DNA from: Qipengyuania sediminis
GTDB taxonomy: Bacteria; Pseudomonadota; Alphaproteobacteria; Sphingomonadales; Sphingomonadaceae
Direction of reading: 5' to 3'
NCBI RefSeq assembly: GCF_004358425.1
Contig: NZ_CP037948.1
Location: forward strand, 496,001 to 560,000
DNA: 64,000 nucleotides
The notes beneath the pieces were generated by a model that was given only the letters and a program-made list of their open reading frames with translations, was not told where the DNA came from and did no database searches. Of the stretch, positions 34,504-44,171 are shown one piece after another (position 1 is the first letter of the stretch; each line of letters opens with the position of its first letter). Both the position numbers and the translations under genes were made by a program.

Positions 34504-36723
34504 TCAGTTCGGCACGAAAGTCGTCGCAGGCACCACCGTCACGTCCGCCGGCCGCTGCTCCGCCGCGCCATGCGCCAGCGCCGCCAGCAGCAGCAGGGCG
34601 ACGATGTTGGTGATCTTGATCATCGGGTTCACCGCCGGGCCGGCGGTGTCCTTGTAGGGATCGCCGACCGTGTCGCCCGTCACCGCGGCCTTGTGGGCTT
34701 CCGAGCCCTTGCCGCCGTGGTTGCCGTCCTCGATGTACTTCTTGGCATTGTCCCAGGCCCCGCCGCCCGCGGTCATCGACAGGGCGACAAACAACCCGCC
34801 GACGATCACGCCCAGCAGCAGCGCGCCAAGCGCCGCGAAACCGTTCTGCTGGCCGGCGATCGCGGTGATCACGAAATAGACCACGATCGGGGCCAGCACC
34901 GGCAAGAGGCTGGGCACGATCATCTCCTTGATCGCGGCCTTGGTGACGAGATCGACCGTGCGGGCGTAGTTCGGCCGGCTGGTGCCAGCCATGATCCCGC
35001 TGTCGGCGCGGAATTGCTCGCGCACGTCCTTGACCACATCGCCTGCCGCGCGGCCGACCGCGGTCATCCCCATCGCGCCGAAGAGGTAGGGGAGCAGGGC
35101 GCCGAGCAGCAGCCCGACAATGACATAGGGATTCTCAAGGCTGAAATCGACGTCCACATTGGGGAAGAACTCGCCGAGATCGGTGGTGTAGGCCGCAAAC
35201 AGCACCAGCGCGGCAAGGCCCGCCGATCCGATCGCATAACCCTTGGTCACCGCCTTGGTGGTGTTGCCGACCGCGTCGAGCAGATCGGTCTTCTCGCGCA
35301 CGCTGTCGTCGAGCCCCGCCATCTCGGCGATGCCGCCGGCGTTGTCGGTCACCGGGCCATAGGCATCCAGCGCGACGACCATGCCGGCGAGCGCCAGCAT
35401 CGCGGTCGCGGCATAAGCGATGCCGATCAGGCCCGCGATCTCGAAGGCGATGATGATGCCCGCGACGATAATCAGCGTCGGCAGGGCGGTCGCTTCGAGG
35501 CTGATTGCGAGACCCTGGATGACATTGGTGCCGTGACCAGTCTCGCTCGCCTTGGCGATCGAGCGCACCGGGCGGTACTTGGTGCCGGTGTAATACTCGG
35601 TCACCCAGATGATCAGCCCGGTAATCGCGAGCCCGAGCAGCGAGCACCAGAACAGATCCCAGCCCGAGAAGGCGATGACCTGTTCGGCAAGGCCCTCCTC
35701 CGCGATCGGCTGGCTCGCCCCGACATCGGCGAGGCTGCGCCCGATCACGGTATCGAGCCCGATCGCCCATTCGATCGCCAGCGCGATCAGCGGGATCGAC
35801 GCCACCGCGGTGACAAGGAAGCCCTTGTACATCGCGCCCATGACATTGGTCGCGCCCTTGCCGCTGCGGCCCAGGCGGACGAAATAGGTGCCCAGGATGC
35901 TGGTGAGGATGCAGGCCCCGCCGATCAGCAGCGGCAAGGCCATCATCGGGAGCAGGTACTCGCCGATGCCCTTCATCAGCAGCGCGGTCAGCACCATGGT
36001 CGCACCGACGGTGACGACATAGGTTTCGAACAGGTCCGCCGCCATGCCGGCGCAGTCGCCGACATTGTCGCCGACATTGTCCGCGATCACCGCCGGGTTG
36101 CGCGGATCGTCCTCAGGGATGCCCGCTTCGACCTTGCCGACGAGATCCGCGCCGACGTCCGCCGCCTTGGTGAAGATGCCGCCGCCCAGCCGCGCGAAGA
36201 TCGAGATCAGCGAGGCGCCGAAGGCAAGCGCTACCAGCGCGTCGATCACCTTGCGCGAATTGGCTTCGTAACCCATCGGCCCGACGAGGACGTAGAAGAA
36301 CACCGCGATGGCGAGGAGCGCAAGGCCCGCGACCAGCATCCCCGTGATGGCGCCCGCGCGGAAGGCGAGGGTGAGGCCCTGCTGCAGCCCCGTCTGCGCG
36401 GCCGCGGCGGTGCGGACATTGGCGCGCACCGAGATGTTCATCCCGATGAAGCCGGCGACGCCTGAAAGGATCGCGCCAAGTATGAAGCCGATTGCGCTCT
36501 CAGCGCCGAGGAAGATGGCGACGAGCACCGCGACCACCACGCCGACAATGCCGATGGTGGTGTATTGACGCTTGAGGTAAGCCTGCGCGCCTTCCTGGAT
36601 AGCGCCCGCGATCTCCTGCATCCGTGCATTGCCCGCGGGGCTGCCGAGCACCTGCCGGCTGGTGACGAAGCCATAGACCACCGCCGCCAGGCCGAGCAGG
36701 ATCGAAATGAGTATCAGGTCCAC
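34504..36723 (-). CDS. hppA: Proton-translocating membrane pyrophosphatase
   Basis: Inner-membrane enzyme that hydrolyses pyrophosphate and pumps protons. About 16 transmembrane helices; the catalytic [11 protein letters not shown] and [20 protein letters not shown] motifs bind Mg-PPi. GNTTKA with Lys at the position that is Ala in potassium-dependent pumps indicates the potassium-independent H+ type. I use GTG 36723 ([11 protein letters not shown]) because AGAGGGG lies 8 nt upstream; another GTG at 36732 is too close to that site. 739 residues. Its start is 134 bp from the thiL stop, so it may have its own promoter. Confidence 0.95.
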   Translation of the reverse strand: MDLILISILLGLAAVVYGFVTSRQVLGSPAGNARMQEIAGAIQEGAQAYLKRQYTTIGIVGVVVAVLVAIFLGAESAIGFILGAILSGVAGFIGMNISVRANVRTAAAAQTGLQQGLTLAFRAGAITGMLVAGLALLAIAVFFYVLVGPMGYEANSRKVIDALVALAFGASLISIFARLGGGIFTKAADVGADLVGKVEAGIPEDDPRNPAVIADNVGDNVGDCAGMAADLFETYVVTVGATMVLTALLMKGIGEYLLPMMALPLLIGGACILTSILGTYFVRLGRSGKGATNVMGAMYKGFLVTAVASIPLIALAIEWAIGLDTVIGRSLADVGASQPIAEEGLAEQVIAFSGWDLFWCSLLGLAITGLIIWVTEYYTGTKYRPVRSIAKASETGHGTNVIQGLAISLEATALPTLIIVAGIIIAFEIAGLIGIAYAATAMLALAGMVVALDAYGPVTDNAGGIAEMAGLDDSVREKTDLLDAVGNTTKAVTKGYAIGSAGLAALVLFAAYTTDLGEFFPNVDVDFSLENPYVIVGLLLGALLPYLFGAMGMTAVGRAAGDVVKDVREQFRADSGIMAGTSRPNYARTVDLVTKAAIKEMIVPSLLPVLAPIVVYFVITAIAGQQNGFAALGALLLGVIVGGLFVALSMTAGGGAWDNAKKYIEDGNHGGKGSEAHKAAVTGDTVGDPYKDTAGPAVNPMIKITNIVALLLLAALAHGAAEQRPADVTVVPATTFVPN

Positions 36724-36857
36724 GGAAACCACCCCTCTGTTTGCTCAGGTCGCGGCGCACCCGGCCCGGACCCTTTGGCGCGCGGGTATATCGGCGGTTG
36801 GCGGGCTGGCAAGGGCGGAATTCCGCGCCTTTCGAGCGCGCTTGGGGAAAAACGGGC

Positions 36858-37721
36858 TCAACCGTGCCGATAGCCGATCCCGTCTCCGGGCGTCAGAGGC
36901 GCACCGTCGAGCAGAAGCGCCGCAGGCCCGGCCTCCACTCGGCCGATCGCGGCCGCGGGGACGGGCAGCCTCGCGTATGACGGCGCGGTGAAGAGCATCT
37001 GGTAATCATCGCCCCAGCTCAAGCAGGCGCGCGCGCGGGCGGGATCGGCGACCGGAACACGAGCGCTCTCCAGCGTGAAGGCGAGGCCGCTCGCCTCGGC
37101 CATCCGCCAGCAATCGAGCAACAGCCCGTCGGAGACATCCATCATCGCGCTGACGAGCGGGGCAAGCGCGCGCCCTTCGGCGAGCAGCGGGCGGGGGCGG
37201 CGATAGGCGAGGTCGTTCGTGCTTCCGCTGCCGAGCTCTTCCAGTCCCATCATGGCCTGCCCGAACACGCCGGTCACATAAACTGTCTCGCCAACCAGCG
37301 CCCCGCGGCGGTCGGGAACGGGGCGATGCGTGGCGCGCCCCACTGCGGTACATCCCAGGGTGCGCGGGCCGGTGCCCGCCACCGTGTCCCCGCCTAGCAG
37401 CGGCACATCGTATTCGGCCAGCACCTCGCCAAGCCCGGCTACGAAGCGATCGTCCCCGCTGCCGAGGCTATGGCCGATGAGAACGCCCAAGGGCTCCGCC
37501 CCCTTGGCGGCGAGGTCGGAGAGGCTGGCGGCAACGAGCTTCCAGGCGACGTCGGCCATGTCCTGCCCCGGCTGCCAATGCCGCCCCTCCACCATGGCAT
37601 CATGGGTCAGCACCAGCGCCTCGCCTCCCATCTCCAGAACCGCCGCATCGTCGGCCAGCCCCCGCGCGGCCGGGTGCGAGGCGAGCGCTCGCAGGGAGGA
37701 GATGAAATCGAGCTCGCTCAG
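36858..37721 (-). CDS. thiL: Thiamine-monophosphate kinase, apparent CTG start
   Basis: ThiL phosphorylates thiamine monophosphate to the diphosphate, the last step of cofactor synthesis. The PurM-like fold shows LADDAAVLE near the N-terminus (metal-binding Asp), LTHDAMVEGRH, LLGGDTV and a C-terminal MDVSDGLLLD and GDDYQMLF. The family N-terminus SELDFI is encoded, but it follows CTG at 37719-37721; no ATG, GTG or TTG occurs in frame from there up to the stop of the upstream frame. Starting at ATG 37631 would remove the catalytic DD. The CTG overlaps the nusB stop as CTGA. 287 residues. Confidence 0.85.
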   Translation of the reverse strand: MSELDFISSLRALASHPAARGLADDAAVLEMGGEALVLTHDAMVEGRHWQPGQDMADVAWKLVAASLSDLAAKGAEPLGVLIGHSLGSGDDRFVAGLGEVLAEYDVPLLGGDTVAGTGPRTLGCTAVGRATHRPVPDRRGALVGETVYVTGVFGQAMMGLEELGSGSTNDLAYRRPRPLLAEGRALAPLVSAMMDVSDGLLLDCWRMAEASGLAFTLESARVPVADPARARACLSWGDDYQMLFTAPSYARLPVPAAAIGRVEAGPAALLLDGAPLTPGDGIGYRHG

Positions 37722-38176
37722 GTCCGCACCGCCTTCGCCACCGCGTCGAGCACGCCGTTGACAAACTTCGCCTCGCGATCGTCGAAGAAGGCCTTGGCGA
37801 CATCGACATATTCGCTGATCGCGGTCGCCACCGGAACATCGGCGCGGGCGATCAACTCGTAGGTGCCGGCGCGCAGGATCTGCAGCATGGTCTTGTCGAG
37901 CCGGGCCAGCGTCCAGCCGGTGCTGAGGCGGTCCGAGAGCAGCAGATCGATCTCATCGCGCCGTGCGTCCACGCCTTTCACCACATCGTCAAAGAAGGCC
38001 GTCTCCGCCGCATTGAATTGCATGTCCTCGATCTCGGCGCCGAGCCGATGCTGATGGAATTCGTCGAGCAACCAGACCAGCGGCGTGCCCTCCATCTGTT
38101 GCTGGTAAAGCGCCTGCACCGCGGCAAGCCGGGCGGCGGCGCGCGCGCTGGGGCGTTGGGGTTTGGTCTTGCTCAT
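37718..38176 (-). CDS. nusB: Transcription antitermination factor NusB
   Basis: All-helical RNA-binding protein that with NusE/S10 forms the boxA complex for rRNA antitermination. The pattern ARLAAVQALYQQQM near the N-terminus and the C-terminal EYVDVAKAFFDDREAKFVNGVLD are typical. 152 residues. Its ATG overlaps the hisD stop (ATGA) and its stop lies inside the thiL start, so hisG-hisD-nusB-thiL is one translationally coupled operon. Confidence 0.94.
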   Translation of the reverse strand: MSKTKPQRPSARAAARLAAVQALYQQQMEGTPLVWLLDEFHQHRLGAEIEDMQFNAAETAFFDDVVKGVDARRDEIDLLLSDRLSTGWTLARLDKTMLQILRAGTYELIARADVPVATAISEYVDVAKAFFDDREAKFVNGVLDAVAKAVRT

Positions 38177-39456
38177 GTAAGGCGCAATTGCACCGAGCGG
38201 GCGTGTGCGGGCAAGCCCTCCGCCTCGGCCAGCAGGACGGCGGCGGGGCCGAGTGCGGCAAGCGCACTCTCGGTGGCGGCGATGAAGCTCGTCCTTTTCA
38301 TGAAGTCCAGCACCGAAAGGCCGCTCGCAAACCGGGCCCGGCGGCCGGTGGGGAGCACATGGTTGGGCCCGGCGAGATAATCGCCGATAGCCTCTGGCGT
38401 ATGGCGGCCGAGAAAGACGCTGCCCGCGTGGCGTATGGCGGCGAAAAGAGGCTCCGGATCCGACACCGCCAACTCGACATGCTCGGCGGCGAGGCGGTTG
38501 GCGAGCGGAACGGCATCCGCAAGCTGCTCCACGAGGATCATCAGTCCATGCGTTTCCCAGCTCGAGCTGGCCGCGTCTCCGGTGGCGAGGGTGGGCAGCA
38601 GGGCCTCGATCTCGCTGCGGACACGGCCGGCGAAATCGGCGTCGTCGGTGATTAGGATCGCCTGCGCGGCAGGATCGTGCTCGGCCTGGCTAAGCAGATC
38701 GGCGGCGATCCAGGCGGGGTCATTGGCGGCGTCAGCGATCACCAGGATCTCGCTCGGCCCCGCGACCATGTCGATGCCGACCACGCCATAGAGCTGGCGC
38801 TTGGCCTCGGCGACCCAGGCGTTGCCCGGGCCGGTGACCACATCGACCGGCGCGATGCGGCGGGTCCCATAGGCGAGCGCGGCGATGGCCTGCGCACCGC
38901 CCACGCGCCAGATTTCGTCCACGCCGCAGATGTGAGCGGCGGCAAGCACCAGGGGGTTGGCTCGGCCGCCCGGGGTGGGAGTGACGACGACAAGCCGCTC
39001 CACCCCCGCAACCTTTGCGGGGATCGCGTTCATCAGCAGTGACGAAGGATAGGCCGCGCGCCCCCCAGGCACGTAGAGCCCTGCTGCGTCGACGGCACGC
39101 CAGCGCGCGCCGAGCCGCATGCCAATCGCGTCCACGCTGTCGCTATTGGAGGGTAGTTGCGCCTGATGATAGGCGCGGATGCGCGCAGCCGCTAGCTCGA
39201 GCGCGTCGCGCAGCGCGGGGTCGAGCGCTTCGTAGGCAGCGCGGCAGTCGTCAGGTGGAATGCGCCAGTTATCGCCGGGCGCGAAGCCATCAAGGCGTTC
39301 GGTCAGCTCCGCCAGCGCTGCATCGCCGCGTGCGCGGACATCGGCGATGATCGCGGCGACATCGCGGCTGACGTCCGCGTCCCCTTCACGCCGGTCGGCC
39401 ACCACGCGCGCGAAGGCTGTCTCGAAGCCGGGATCAGTGGCACGCAGCAGCTGCAT
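38173..39456 (-). CDS. hisD: Histidinol dehydrogenase
   Basis: Zinc-dependent NAD enzyme that oxidises histidinol to histidine in two steps. 427 residues from ATG 39456. Landmarks include GLYVPGGRAAYPSSLLMNAIPA, GPGNAWVAEAKRQLYG, the GPSEILVIAD region, DLLSQAEHDP and FLGRHTPEAIGDYLAGPNHVLPT. The ATG overlaps the hisG stop by one base and the stop overlaps nusB as ATGA. A longer frame upstream to 39819 lies inside hisG and is not coding. Confidence 0.96.
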   Translation of the reverse strand: MQLLRATDPGFETAFARVVADRREGDADVSRDVAAIIADVRARGDAALAELTERLDGFAPGDNWRIPPDDCRAAYEALDPALRDALELAAARIRAYHQAQLPSNSDSVDAIGMRLGARWRAVDAAGLYVPGGRAAYPSSLLMNAIPAKVAGVERLVVVTPTPGGRANPLVLAAAHICGVDEIWRVGGAQAIAALAYGTRRIAPVDVVTGPGNAWVAEAKRQLYGVVGIDMVAGPSEILVIADAANDPAWIAADLLSQAEHDPAAQAILITDDADFAGRVRSEIEALLPTLATGDAASSSWETHGLMILVEQLADAVPLANRLAAEHVELAVSDPEPLFAAIRHAGSVFLGRHTPEAIGDYLAGPNHVLPTGRRARFASGLSVLDFMKRTSFIAATESALAALGPAAVLLAEAEGLPAHARSVQLRLT

Positions 39457-40109
39457 CAGGCGGCCGCGGCTTCGCTGACGAGCGCGCGGAAGCGACCGAC
39501 CAGCGCGGCGATCCGGGCGTCGGTCTTGAGCGCGGTGCGATTGACGATCAGCCGCGCCGAAACGTCCAGCACTCGGGCATGCTCCACCAGACCATTGTCG
39601 CGCAGCGTCTGCCCGCTCGAGACCAGATCGACGATCGTGCCCGCGAGCCCCAGTTCCGGGGCGATCTCCATCGCGCCATTGAGCTTCACGCATTCGGCCT
39701 GAATGCCCTGCCGCTCGAAGTGGCGGCGGGTGAGTGTCGGGTATTTGGTCGCGACGCGGATATGGCTGGCTCGCGCACGCGTCTCGGTCCCCGGCAGCCC
39801 CGCGACCGAAAGCCGGCACCGCCCGATGCCGAGATCGACGGGCGCGTAGAGGTCCGAATAGTCGAACTCCTCGATCACGTCCGAACCCACGATTCCCGCC
39901 TGCGCCGCGCCATGGGCGACGAAGGTCGCGACATCGAAGGCGCGCACGCGGATCAGCCGCATCTCCGGGTCGGTGCAGGCGAAGGTCAGCGCACGCTTGG
40001 CCTTGTCGTGGAACGCGGCTTCGGGCACCACGCCGGCGCGCGTCATCAGCGGCAGCGCCTCGTCGAGGATGCGGCCCTTCGGCACGGCGAATGTCAGCGG
40101 CTCGTCCAT
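39456..40109 (-). CDS. hisG: ATP phosphoribosyltransferase, short form
   Basis: First enzyme of histidine synthesis: ATP plus PRPP to phosphoribosyl-ATP. 217 residues, the short HisG form that lacks the C-terminal regulatory domain of the 299-residue enterobacterial protein. Short HisG normally needs HisZ as regulatory partner; hisZ is not in this window. The N-terminus [15 protein letters not shown], the GSDVIEEF motif and the PRPP-type site ([18 protein letters not shown]) are clear. First gene of the leftward operon. Confidence 0.93.
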   Translation of the reverse strand: MDEPLTFAVPKGRILDEALPLMTRAGVVPEAAFHDKAKRALTFACTDPEMRLIRVRAFDVATFVAHGAAQAGIVGSDVIEEFDYSDLYAPVDLGIGRCRLSVAGLPGTETRARASHIRVATKYPTLTRRHFERQGIQAECVKLNGAMEIAPELGLAGTIVDLVSSGQTLRDNGLVEHARVLDVSARLIVNRTALKTDARIAALVGRFRALVSEAAAA

Positions 40110-40147
40110 ACGCGGGCGGCGCGATAGCAGGCGGCGGGGGGAGCGCA

Positions 40148-41239
40148 ATGGCATTGGTCGGGGCACGCTACGAAGCGATCGATCCGCAGGCGAAAGGCCT
40201 GGATGCGGTACGCACCGCATTCGCCAACCAGGTCGCCTATTGCCGCGACAATGGCGCTCCGGTGACGGCGCTGGTCTGCGATGCGCTTTCAGGGTTGCTC
40301 GATGGCAGGCGAGGTGGGGCGGTGATGGCGCGCATACAGTCCTGGGAGGGCGCACCGCTCGCCGATGCCCTGCCGCTCAGGATCGCGGGCGGGCTGCATG
40401 CGCTGCACCTCGCGGGTGCGGATCGCGCGCTGGCGCCGATTTATGCGGGCGAAATGCCGGCCGACGCGCATGAGAGGCTAGCCGCCGCAATCGAACGGCA
40501 CGAAACGAGGCTGCTGCCCTGGCTCGACGGTCCGCCGCAGACCAACGAGGCGGGGCGAAGCTGGGGTTTCGCAGCGGCCATGCTGTGGCTGGGGGCGCAA
40601 GGCTGCCCGCGCCGCTTCGCCTTATACGAGCTGGGCTCGAGCGCCGGGATCAACCTCGTGATGGCGCGCTATCGCTTCGATCTCGGCGGGGTCGAGGTGG
40701 GGCCTGACGCCGCAGCCATGTCCCTCGCGCCTGACTGGCGGGGCGCGCCCCCGCCCGCCGGAGGTTTCACGATCCAAGAAGCGCGCGGCTGCGATGTCGC
40801 GCCGGTTGACCTGACCGACCCGGAGCAGGCGCTGCGGCTGCGCGCCTATGTCTGGCCCGAGCAGACCGCGCGCTTCGCCCGGCTCGACGCCGCAATCGCC
40901 GAGGCGCGTCGCGCCCCCCCCGCAATCGCCCGGCAAAGCGCCGGTGACTTCGTGCGCGAAGTGCTTGCCTGCCCACCGAAGGCAGGGGTCACCCGGCTGA
41001 TCGCGCATTCGGTGGTCTGGCAATACATCCCGGCCGAAGAACGCGCGTCGATCACTGCCGCGATCGAGGCCGCGGGAACGGAAGCGACGGCCGAGACCCC
41101 GCTTGCTTGGGCCATGCTGGAGGCGAACCGCGATACCCACCGGCACGAACTCCGCGTGCGCTATTGGCCTGATGGTGGGGACTGGCACCGTCTCGCCACC
41201 GCGCATCCGCACGGCGCATGGGTGGAGTGGGCGGGGTAG
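40148..41239 (+). CDS. DUF2332 family protein
   Basis: A 363-residue protein of the DUF2332 family. The N-terminal part (AFANQVAYC, then [19 protein letters not shown]) and the central [17 protein letters not shown], followed by HSVVWQYIP and [13 protein letters not shown], are conserved in it. The GSSAGIN stretch recalls a methyltransferase-like nucleotide loop, so a Rossmann-type fold is possible, but no reaction is established. Divergent from hisG (38 bp between starts). ATG 40148 is preferred; the longer frame to 39734 overlaps hisG. Confidence 0.85.
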   Translation: MALVGARYEAIDPQAKGLDAVRTAFANQVAYCRDNGAPVTALVCDALSGLLDGRRGGAVMARIQSWEGAPLADALPLRIAGGLHALHLAGADRALAPIYAGEMPADAHERLAAAIERHETRLLPWLDGPPQTNEAGRSWGFAAAMLWLGAQGCPRRFALYELGSSAGINLVMARYRFDLGGVEVGPDAAAMSLAPDWRGAPPPAGGFTIQEARGCDVAPVDLTDPEQALRLRAYVWPEQTARFARLDAAIAEARRAPPAIARQSAGDFVREVLACPPKAGVTRLIAHSVVWQYIPAEERASITAAIEAAGTEATAETPLAWAMLEANRDTHRHELRVRYWPDGGDWHRLATAHPHGAWVEWAG

Positions 41240-41243
41240 CGCG

Positions 41244-42146
41244 CTAAGCCGTCCGCGACAAAAACGCGTCCATCGCGGCGTTCACCTTTTCAGGCGCTTC
41301 CCAGGGCACGAAATGGCCGCAGCCGTGGACCTGCTCCAGGGTCAGGTCCTCGACCAGCCGGTCGAGCCCCTCGAGATTCTCGGGCGGCAGCGCGAGATCG
41401 TCCATCGCCCAGATGACCAGCGTCGGGACGGTGAGCGTGGGCAATTGAGGCGCGGTCCAGCCGTCCGGCAGCGCATAGGGCGCGTCCGCGGGGGGCACGG
41501 TGATGGGGCTCGCGCGGTACCAGTTCAGCATTCCGAATGCGGCCTCACGATCCTGCCAATCGGCAAGCAGAGCGTCGCGCTCTTCGGGTTCCATCTGCGC
41601 CGGGCGATCCCAGCGCACTTCCTTCATCAGGATCGCGGCCAGGCCATGCTCGCGCACCAGCGGGTCGTTTTCACGATTGCGAAAGCCGCGGATATACTGG
41701 CTCGCCTCGCGCTGGACAGGGTTGGTAAAAAGCAGCTTCTGGAAGACCGCCGGGTGCGGCGCATTGGCGATCACGCAGCGTTCGACACGGCCCGTCGTCT
41801 GCCCGCCGAGCGCCACCCCCCAGGCGATCGCGCCGCCCCAGTCGTGGCCCACGATCGTAAAGCGCTCCACCCCCCGCGCATCGGCGAGCTGGAAGACATC
41901 ACCGATCAGCTTGTCGGGAGTATAGGCCTCCACCTCCTGCGGCTTTGAGGATCCACGATAACCGCGCTGATCGGGCGCAATGCAGCGGAAGCGGTCGCTG
42001 AAGTGCGCGATCTGGTGGCGCCAGGTGCGGTGGCTTTCGGGAAAGCCGTGGAGAAACAGCAGCACCGGCGCGTCTTTCGGCCCGGTGACCACGACATCGA
42101 GTTCGATCCCGCTCGCGAGCCGAACGCGTTGCTGCTCCATCCTCAT
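41244..42146 (-). CDS. Alpha/beta hydrolase, epoxide hydrolase-like
   Basis: Alpha/beta-fold hydrolase of 300 residues. The oxyanion region HGFPESHRTW, DQRGYRGSS, the nucleophile elbow GHDWGGAIAWG with Asp as nucleophile, and a catalytic His in GHFVPWEAPE match soluble epoxide hydrolases and fluoroacetate/haloalkane dehalogenase relatives. The substrate is unknown. ATG 42146 overlaps the upstream stop as ATGA; an ATG at 42140 is also usable. Last gene of the bolA-pirin-SDR-hydrolase operon. Confidence 0.88.
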   Translation of the reverse strand: MRMEQQRVRLASGIELDVVVTGPKDAPVLLFLHGFPESHRTWRHQIAHFSDRFRCIAPDQRGYRGSSKPQEVEAYTPDKLIGDVFQLADARGVERFTIVGHDWGGAIAWGVALGGQTTGRVERCVIANAPHPAVFQKLLFTNPVQREASQYIRGFRNRENDPLVREHGLAAILMKEVRWDRPAQMEPEERDALLADWQDREAAFGMLNWYRASPITVPPADAPYALPDGWTAPQLPTLTVPTLVIWAMDDLALPPENLEGLDRLVEDLTLEQVHGCGHFVPWEAPEKVNAAMDAFLSRTA

Positions 42147-42958
42147 TCCCCCGCTTCCAGCCGGTCCATATAGCCCGCTGCCACCATCGCGGCCATCTGA
42201 TCGAACAGCGCATCGGGCGTGCGGCGCATCTCGCCAAGGGCCAGCTCGGCGCCGCGCGCGATGACGATCTCGCGCGTGCCCGCCGCAATGCCGGCGAGGA
42301 TCGCCTCGGCGGCCTCCTGCGGCGCAATGCCCTCGTCGATCGCCTTGTCGCTCTTGCCCCGCGCTGCGCCGGTGCCGGTGAGCGCGTTGCGGCTGACATT
42401 GGTCGCGACCGACCCCGGGCAGACGACATGCACCGCGACGCCGCCCTGCGACAGCTCGGCGCGCAGCGCGTCGGCATAGCCAATAAGGCCATGCTTCGCC
42501 GCGCAATAAGCGGTGCGCATCGGCACCCCGACCTTGCCCGCGATGGAGGAAATGAAGACCAGGCAGCCCGAGCCGCGCTCCGCCATATGCGGCAGCAGCG
42601 CCTGCGTCGCGGCGATCTGCGCGGTCAGATCGACCTCGATGATCCGGCGATAGACCGACATCGCGGTGGCGACCGCCGGGCTGCGCTGGGAGATGCCGGC
42701 ATTGGCGACGAAGATGTCCACCCCGCCGCGCCAGGCGACCGCCTGCTCGGTGGCACGCAGCATCGCGGCCTCGTTCGCAACGTCGAAGGGGAGGGCGAGA
42801 GAGGCGGTGCCGCATTGCGAAGCGACCTCGGCAAGGCGCGCTTCGTCGCGGCCCGAGAGGATCACCGCAGCCCCCGCCTCAGCAAAGGCGCGGGCAAGCG
42901 CGGCGCCAATGCCGCTGGAGGCGCCGGTGATCCAGGCCGTCTTGCCGGTGAAGGTCAT
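42143..42958 (-). CDS. Short-chain dehydrogenase/reductase
   Basis: Classical SDR of 271 residues. NAD(P) binding by TGASSGIG (residues 11-18), the structural NAG as VANAGIS, and catalytic Ser-Tyr-Lys with YCAAK. The C-terminal part carries the long insertion seen in DltE-like reductases. Overlaps pirin upstream by 4 nt and the hydrolase downstream by 4 nt, so all are co-translated. Substrate unknown. Confidence 0.9.
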   Translation of the reverse strand: MTFTGKTAWITGASSGIGAALARAFAEAGAAVILSGRDEARLAEVASQCGTASLALPFDVANEAAMLRATEQAVAWRGGVDIFVANAGISQRSPAVATAMSVYRRIIEVDLTAQIAATQALLPHMAERGSGCLVFISSIAGKVGVPMRTAYCAAKHGLIGYADALRAELSQGGVAVHVVCPGSVATNVSRNALTGTGAARGKSDKAIDEGIAPQEAAEAILAGIAAGTREIVIARGAELALGEMRRTPDALFDQMAAMVAAGYMDRLEAGE

Positions 42959-43842
42959 GGGTAGCTCACCGTCTTGGGCACCCCGTCGGGGAGGGGGATA
43001 TATTCCGCCGCGTCATCGGGGACGAGGGGGAAGGCGCCGGCACGCCAGTCGGCCTTGGCCTGCTCGATCCGCTCGCGGCTGCTGCTGACGAAGTTCCACC
43101 ACACGTGGCGGGGCGTTGCGAAACTCTCGCCGCCGAGCAGCATCACCCGCCCGCCGCTTGCCGAGGACAGCACCATGTCCTCCCCCGGAGCCAGCACCGT
43201 CAGTTCGTAGAGACCGAGCCTCTGTCCGCCGATCTCGGCCGCGCCGCCCACCAGCATCACCGCGCGCTCGTCTGCCGCGCGCGCCACGATCGGCAGCGCG
43301 CCGCCGGCGCTGAGGACGATCTCGGCGTAGATCGTATGCGAATGGCAGGTGGTGGGGGTCCGCTCTCCCCACAGATCGCCCATGATCACGATCGCCTTCG
43401 CGCCGCCGTCCGCGATAAGGGGGAGGTCGGCGACGGCTTCGAAGGCGGGATCGATCTCCTCCCGTCCGTCGGGCAGCGCGAGCCAGGTCTGCATGCCATA
43501 GAGCTTCGCGCCCGCCGCGCGCTCCGTGGCCGGGCTGCGCTCCGAATGGACGATCCCGCGGCCCGCAGTCATCAGATTGACCTGGCCGGGGCGGATGGTG
43601 GCCATGCTCCCCAGGCTGTCGCGATGATCGATCGCGCCTTGGAACAGCCAGGTGACGGTGGCGAGATTGATGTGCGGATGCGGCCGCACGTCCATCCCGG
43701 CGCCGAGGTCGAGCTCCGCCGGGCCGAACTGATCGACGAAGATGAACGGCCCGACCATGCTGCGCGCCCGCGAGGGCAGCGCGCGGCGCACCTCGAACTG
43801 GCCGAGATCGTGTGCGACTGGAGTAACGATCTGCTCGATCAT
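42955..43842 (-). CDS. Pirin family protein
   Basis: Bicupin iron protein of 295 residues. The N-terminal cupin has the metal-ligand pattern RPHPHINLATVTWLF, then the typical MTAGRGIVHSE region; the C-terminal cupin is less conserved. Some pirins act as quercetin dioxygenases or redox-sensing partners of transcription factors; the role here is unknown. ATG 43842 overlaps the bolA stop as ATGA. Longer readings upstream lie within bolA. Confidence 0.9.
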   Translation of the reverse strand: MIEQIVTPVAHDLGQFEVRRALPSRARSMVGPFIFVDQFGPAELDLGAGMDVRPHPHINLATVTWLFQGAIDHRDSLGSMATIRPGQVNLMTAGRGIVHSERSPATERAAGAKLYGMQTWLALPDGREEIDPAFEAVADLPLIADGGAKAIVIMGDLWGERTPTTCHSHTIYAEIVLSAGGALPIVARAADERAVMLVGGAAEIGGQRLGLYELTVLAPGEDMVLSSASGGRVMLLGGESFATPRHVWWNFVSSSRERIEQAKADWRAGAFPLVPDDAAEYIPLPDGVPKTVSYP

Positions 43843-44111
43843 TCGTGCGGCGCCTTGGCTTTGATCGCGAGCGCGTGGACGCGCTGACCGGGGAGATCGC
43901 CGAGGGCGCGGTTGACCATACGCTGGCGTTCGAGGCGGCTCTTGCCAGCGAAAGCCTCCGCCTCGATCTCGACAGTGAAATGCGATTCCCCGCTGCCGTC
44001 GTCGCCGGCATGGCCGCGATGGCTGGCGCTGTCGTTGATGACGGCCAGGCGTACGGGTGCGAAAGCCGCGCGGAGCAGGTCTTCCATCTCTGCCTGCACC
44101 GGCCCGGTCAT
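43839..44111 (-). CDS. bolA: BolA family protein
   Basis: A 90-residue BolA domain protein with the class-II KH-like fold. The central SHRGHAGDDGSGESHFTVEI carries conserved His residues that bind iron-sulfur clusters with monothiol glutaredoxin; RMVNRALGDLPGQRVHALAIKA is the C-terminal helix/strand. First gene of the leftward operon. It diverges from the J-domain gene with 60 bp between starts, an arrangement common in alphaproteobacteria. Confidence 0.92.
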   Translation of the reverse strand: MTGPVQAEMEDLLRAAFAPVRLAVINDSASHRGHAGDDGSGESHFTVEIEAEAFAGKSRLERQRMVNRALGDLPGQRVHALAIKAKAPHE

Positions 44112-44171
44112 ACGAAGAATCGCTCCATGCGGGCTTTCCTAACGCGGAGGCGCTCCCCATCCTAACGGCTT

